The notes under the pieces: generated by a model
Databases searched by the model: none
What the model was told of the DNA's origin: nothing
The model's input: the letters and a program-made list of their open reading frames with translations, nothing else
Position numbers and translations under genes: made by a program
Shown here: piece after piece, positions 62,316 through 64,000 of the stretch
Layout: the number at the start of each line of letters is the position of its first letter
How positions within the stretch are numbered: the stretch's first letter is position 1
Source: Streptomyces sp. Tue6028
GTDB lineage: Bacteria > Actinomycetota > Actinomycetes > Streptomycetales > Streptomycetaceae
DNA length: 64,000 bases
Reading direction: 5' to 3'
Assembly (NCBI RefSeq): GCF_002300165.1
Contig: NZ_MLCE01000031.1
Location: forward strand, 124,001 to 188,000

Positions 62316-62685
62316 GCGCAACGCCGCCGTCGAGGCGGCCATCGAGGGCGAGCTGCGCCTGCTGGACCCCGCGATCCGCCGGTCGCCCGAGCGGCTCGGG
62401 GCGCTGCTGCACCCCGAGTTCCACGAGTTCGGCTCCTCCGGCCGGCTGTGGGACCGCGCCTCGATCATCGCCGAGCTGACCGCGGTGCCCGGGGCGGGGA
62501 CCCGCCCGATCACGGCGTCTCGGATGCGGGGCGTACAGCTCGCACCGGACCTGGTCCACCTCACCTTCGACACGGAGGGGCACAACGGCCGCCGCGCGCA
62601 CCGCAGTTCGCTGTGGCGGCGGTCGGTGGACGGCTGGCTGCTGTACTTCCACCAGGGCACCCCGTTCAGCGTGGGCGCAGAGTGA
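62308..62685 (+). CDS. DUF4440 / SnoaL-like (NTF2-fold) protein
   Basis: 125 residues from GTG 62308, overlapping the DUF1697 gene by 8 nt. The NTF2-like cone is suggested by ELRLLDPAIRRSPERLGALLHPEFHEFGSSGRLWDRASII and the final strands RRSSLWRRSVDGWLLYFHQGTPF. Possible binding or small-molecule enzyme role; no specific substrate. It overlaps the convergent transglutaminase-like gene by 20 nt. Confidence 0.85.
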   Translation: MLERNAAVEAAIEGELRLLDPAIRRSPERLGALLHPEFHEFGSSGRLWDRASIIAELTAVPGAGTRPITASRMRGVQLAPDLVHLTFDTEGHNGRRAHRSSLWRRSVDGWLLYFHQGTPFSVGAE

Positions 62686-63520
62686 CCTTCCGTACGCCCT
62701 GATAGGTGGTGTACGAGACGATCTCGTCCGGCACAGCGAGTCGGGGGTCCCGGTACAGCCGGCGCAGTTCCTCCTCGGATCCGGCGGCGGCGACCGCGTC
62801 GGTCAACGCGAGATCCTCGGCGGTCAGCGACGCGTCGTCGAGGATCTCGGGGCCCCAGCCGTCCCAGGGCAGTACCTCGACGCCGTTGAGCGCGGCGAGA
62901 TCGTGCATGACGTTGCCGCGGACGTACCACAGGCCCCTGATCTCCTTCAGCCAGCTGACGCCGAAGCCGGCCGGGTCCGCGCGCCCGGCCCGGCACTCCC
63001 GCCAGGCCTGGCCCGCCACCACGAAGCGGTCCCTGGGGACGTCCAGCGGATCGAAGTCCACGTCGTAGGGCCCGTGCGCGATCTGCGCGTCCACGAGCCG
63101 TCGGCCGCCGTCCGGGAGGAGGTACTCGGTGACCCAGTGGTCCTCGTGGAAGCCCTCGACGAAGTACGTGGCGAACCCGCAGCGCAGCCGGGCGGGCGTG
63201 CCCGTCGCGCGGAGCAGCGAGCACAGCAGCAGGGAGAAGTCCCGGCAGGTCCCGACGAACCGCTCGGCCGGCTCCCGCCGCTCGGTCAGCGGACGGTCCG
63301 AGCGCTCACCGAGCAGGCGCAGGATCTCCGTCACGTAGCGCGACTCGGCGTCCTCGTGCAGCCGCGCCTCGGGGAGGGGCACGCCGAAACGTTCCCCCTC
63401 GCCCCGGTGGATGATCACGTCCCTGACGATGCGGGCGAGGCCGGCGGGGTCCCGGGGGAGCCCGGCTACATCCAGGTCGCCGGGGTCGCTGAACACACTC
63501 TGTCTGCGGTGGAGGTCCAT
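62666..63520 (-). CDS. Transglutaminase-like domain protein
   Basis: 284 residues. The Cys-His-Asp triad of the transglutaminase/protease fold is seen: Cys in VGTCRDFSLLLCSLLRATG, His in HEDHWVTEYLL, Asp in RRLVDAQIAHG. No signal peptide. Such proteins act as cysteine proteases or amidases; the true substrate is not known. It lies 34 bp downstream of the aldo/keto reductase gene on the same strand. Confidence 0.87.
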   Translation of the reverse strand: MDLHRRQSVFSDPGDLDVAGLPRDPAGLARIVRDVIIHRGEGERFGVPLPEARLHEDAESRYVTEILRLLGERSDRPLTERREPAERFVGTCRDFSLLLCSLLRATGTPARLRCGFATYFVEGFHEDHWVTEYLLPDGGRRLVDAQIAHGPYDVDFDPLDVPRDRFVVAGQAWRECRAGRADPAGFGVSWLKEIRGLWYVRGNVMHDLAALNGVEVLPWDGWGPEILDDASLTAEDLALTDAVAAAGSEEELRRLYRDPRLAVPDEIVSYTTYQGVRKVTLRPR

Positions 63521-63554
63521 GCTCGGGACGGTGAGGTCTGCCCCAGGGGCAAGG

Positions 63555-64000
63555 TCAACCGCCGGAGCCGGGAGGGGTGTCCGCGAGGGCGTCGAGGCGG
63601 TCCATGTCCTCGTCCGTGAGCCGGACCGCGCCCGCGTCCAGGTTCTCCTCCAGGTGGACGAGGCTGCCGGTGCCCGGCGTCGGGCAGAGCACGGGGGAGC
63701 GGCGCAGCAGCCAGGCCAGCGCGACCTGCCCCGGCGTCGCCCCGTGCGCGCCGGCGATCCCCGCGCACACCGGATCGGAGGTCAGCGAGCCGTTGCCCAG
63801 CGGGAACCACGGCAGGAACGCGATCCCGCGCGCCTCGCACAGCTCCAGCAGCGGCTGGGAGGCACGGTCGAGCAGGTTGTAGCGGTTCTGCACGGAGGCG
63901 ATGTCCGTCAGCTCCAGCGCCGCCGCCAGCTGCCCGTCCGTGACGGTGTCGAGCCCGATCTGCCCGATCTTGCCCTCGGCACGCAACTCGTCCAGCGCGC
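63555..64000 (-). CDS. Aldo/keto reductase, C-terminal part (truncated by window edge)
   Basis: The last 148 residues are visible, and the frame is open at the window end. AKR blocks seen are ELRAEGKIGQIGLDTV, SVQNRYNLLDRASQPLLE, FLPWFPLGNGSL and ATPGQVALAWLLRRSPVLCPTPGTGSLVHLEENLDA, the last being the NADP-binding region. The catalytic Tyr-Lys half is upstream of the window. It is a cytosolic NADPH-dependent oxidoreductase of unknown substrate. Confidence 0.93.
   Translation of the reverse strand, partial: ALDELRAEGKIGQIGLDTVTDGQLAAALELTDIASVQNRYNLLDRASQPLLELCEARGIAFLPWFPLGNGSLTSDPVCAGIAGAHGATPGQVALAWLLRRSPVLCPTPGTGSLVHLEENLDAGAVRLTDEDMDRLDALADTPPGSGG

Overview
This window is a high-GC actinobacterial chromosome segment, almost certainly Streptomyces. 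The grounds are third-position G/C codon use, GTG/TTG starts, a complete conservon (cvnA-E), geosmin synthase, a subtilisin-inhibitor-like (SSI) protein, a SAV2148-type HEPN protein, DUF6230/DUF6114 membrane proteins, four cytochromes P450 and only three TTA (bldA-type) leucine codons recognised among about 50 genes. No rRNA, tRNA, CRISPR array, transposase or prophage gene was seen. The window opens inside murC and closes inside an aldo/keto reductase gene, both cut by the edges.

Layout. 0-5 kb: end of murC, msrB, a PAS-GAF-PP2C-ATPase regulator and a DUF3533-type membrane protein. 5-8.8 kb: an MFS exporter and a LysR regulator sharing one palindromic operator motif, then a TTA-containing AraC regulator. 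9-14.5 kb: conservon cvnABCDE with overlapping junctions; its P450 has Trp in place of the ExxR arginine, and a CYP154-like P450 gene with a TTA codon meets it stop-to-stop. 14.7-20.5 kb: DUF6114/DUF6230 pair, a gene-free 770-bp stretch with a good promoter and three hairpins, a secreted protein, a membrane-anchored AA10 monooxygenase and an S8 protease. 20.5-29.9 kb: ARMT1-like protein, a P450 divergent from geosmin synthase, a repeat-rich spacer, an unknown 509-residue protein, a CTP-synthase-like amidotransferase remnant with its divergent LysR gene, and a PDZ protein. 29.9-33.7 kb: metallophosphoesterase, LysE exporter, M24 peptidase and an APH-like protein without its catalytic Asp.

33.7-48.8 kb: the trehalose/glycogen genes treZ, treY and glgX lie on the minus strand, but treZ is separated from treY by an 8.6-kb block. 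That block holds a DUF1707-FHA protein, two M14 carboxypeptidases facing each other around an SSI-type inhibitor, a dihydrolipoyl-dehydrogenase-like flavoprotein with its LysR regulator, and a P450 with a roughly 230-residue Pro/Ser/Ala/Gly-rich leader. 49-53.4 kb: a secreted protein, a short copper amine oxidase, the HEPN protein and a DEDDh exonuclease. 53.5-57.6 kb: an APH-type kinase and a sugar ABC importer (two permeases and a binding lipoprotein, no ATPase). 57.6-64 kb: a start-less small membrane reading frame, a macrolide glycosyltransferase of the OleD/Mgt type with a leaderless-looking, operator-containing promoter, an MMPL exporter, DUF1697, DUF4440 and transglutaminase-like genes.

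The strongest leads are: the LysR/MFS operator pair; the bldA-linked peptidase/inhibitor block with a possible CTG start; the conservon with two P450s, one with E-x-x-W; the promoter-plus-hairpins region near 16 kb; the compact CuAO with an altered cofactor motif; and the operator inside the mgt promoter. All functions are inferred by reading motifs; no database search was run.
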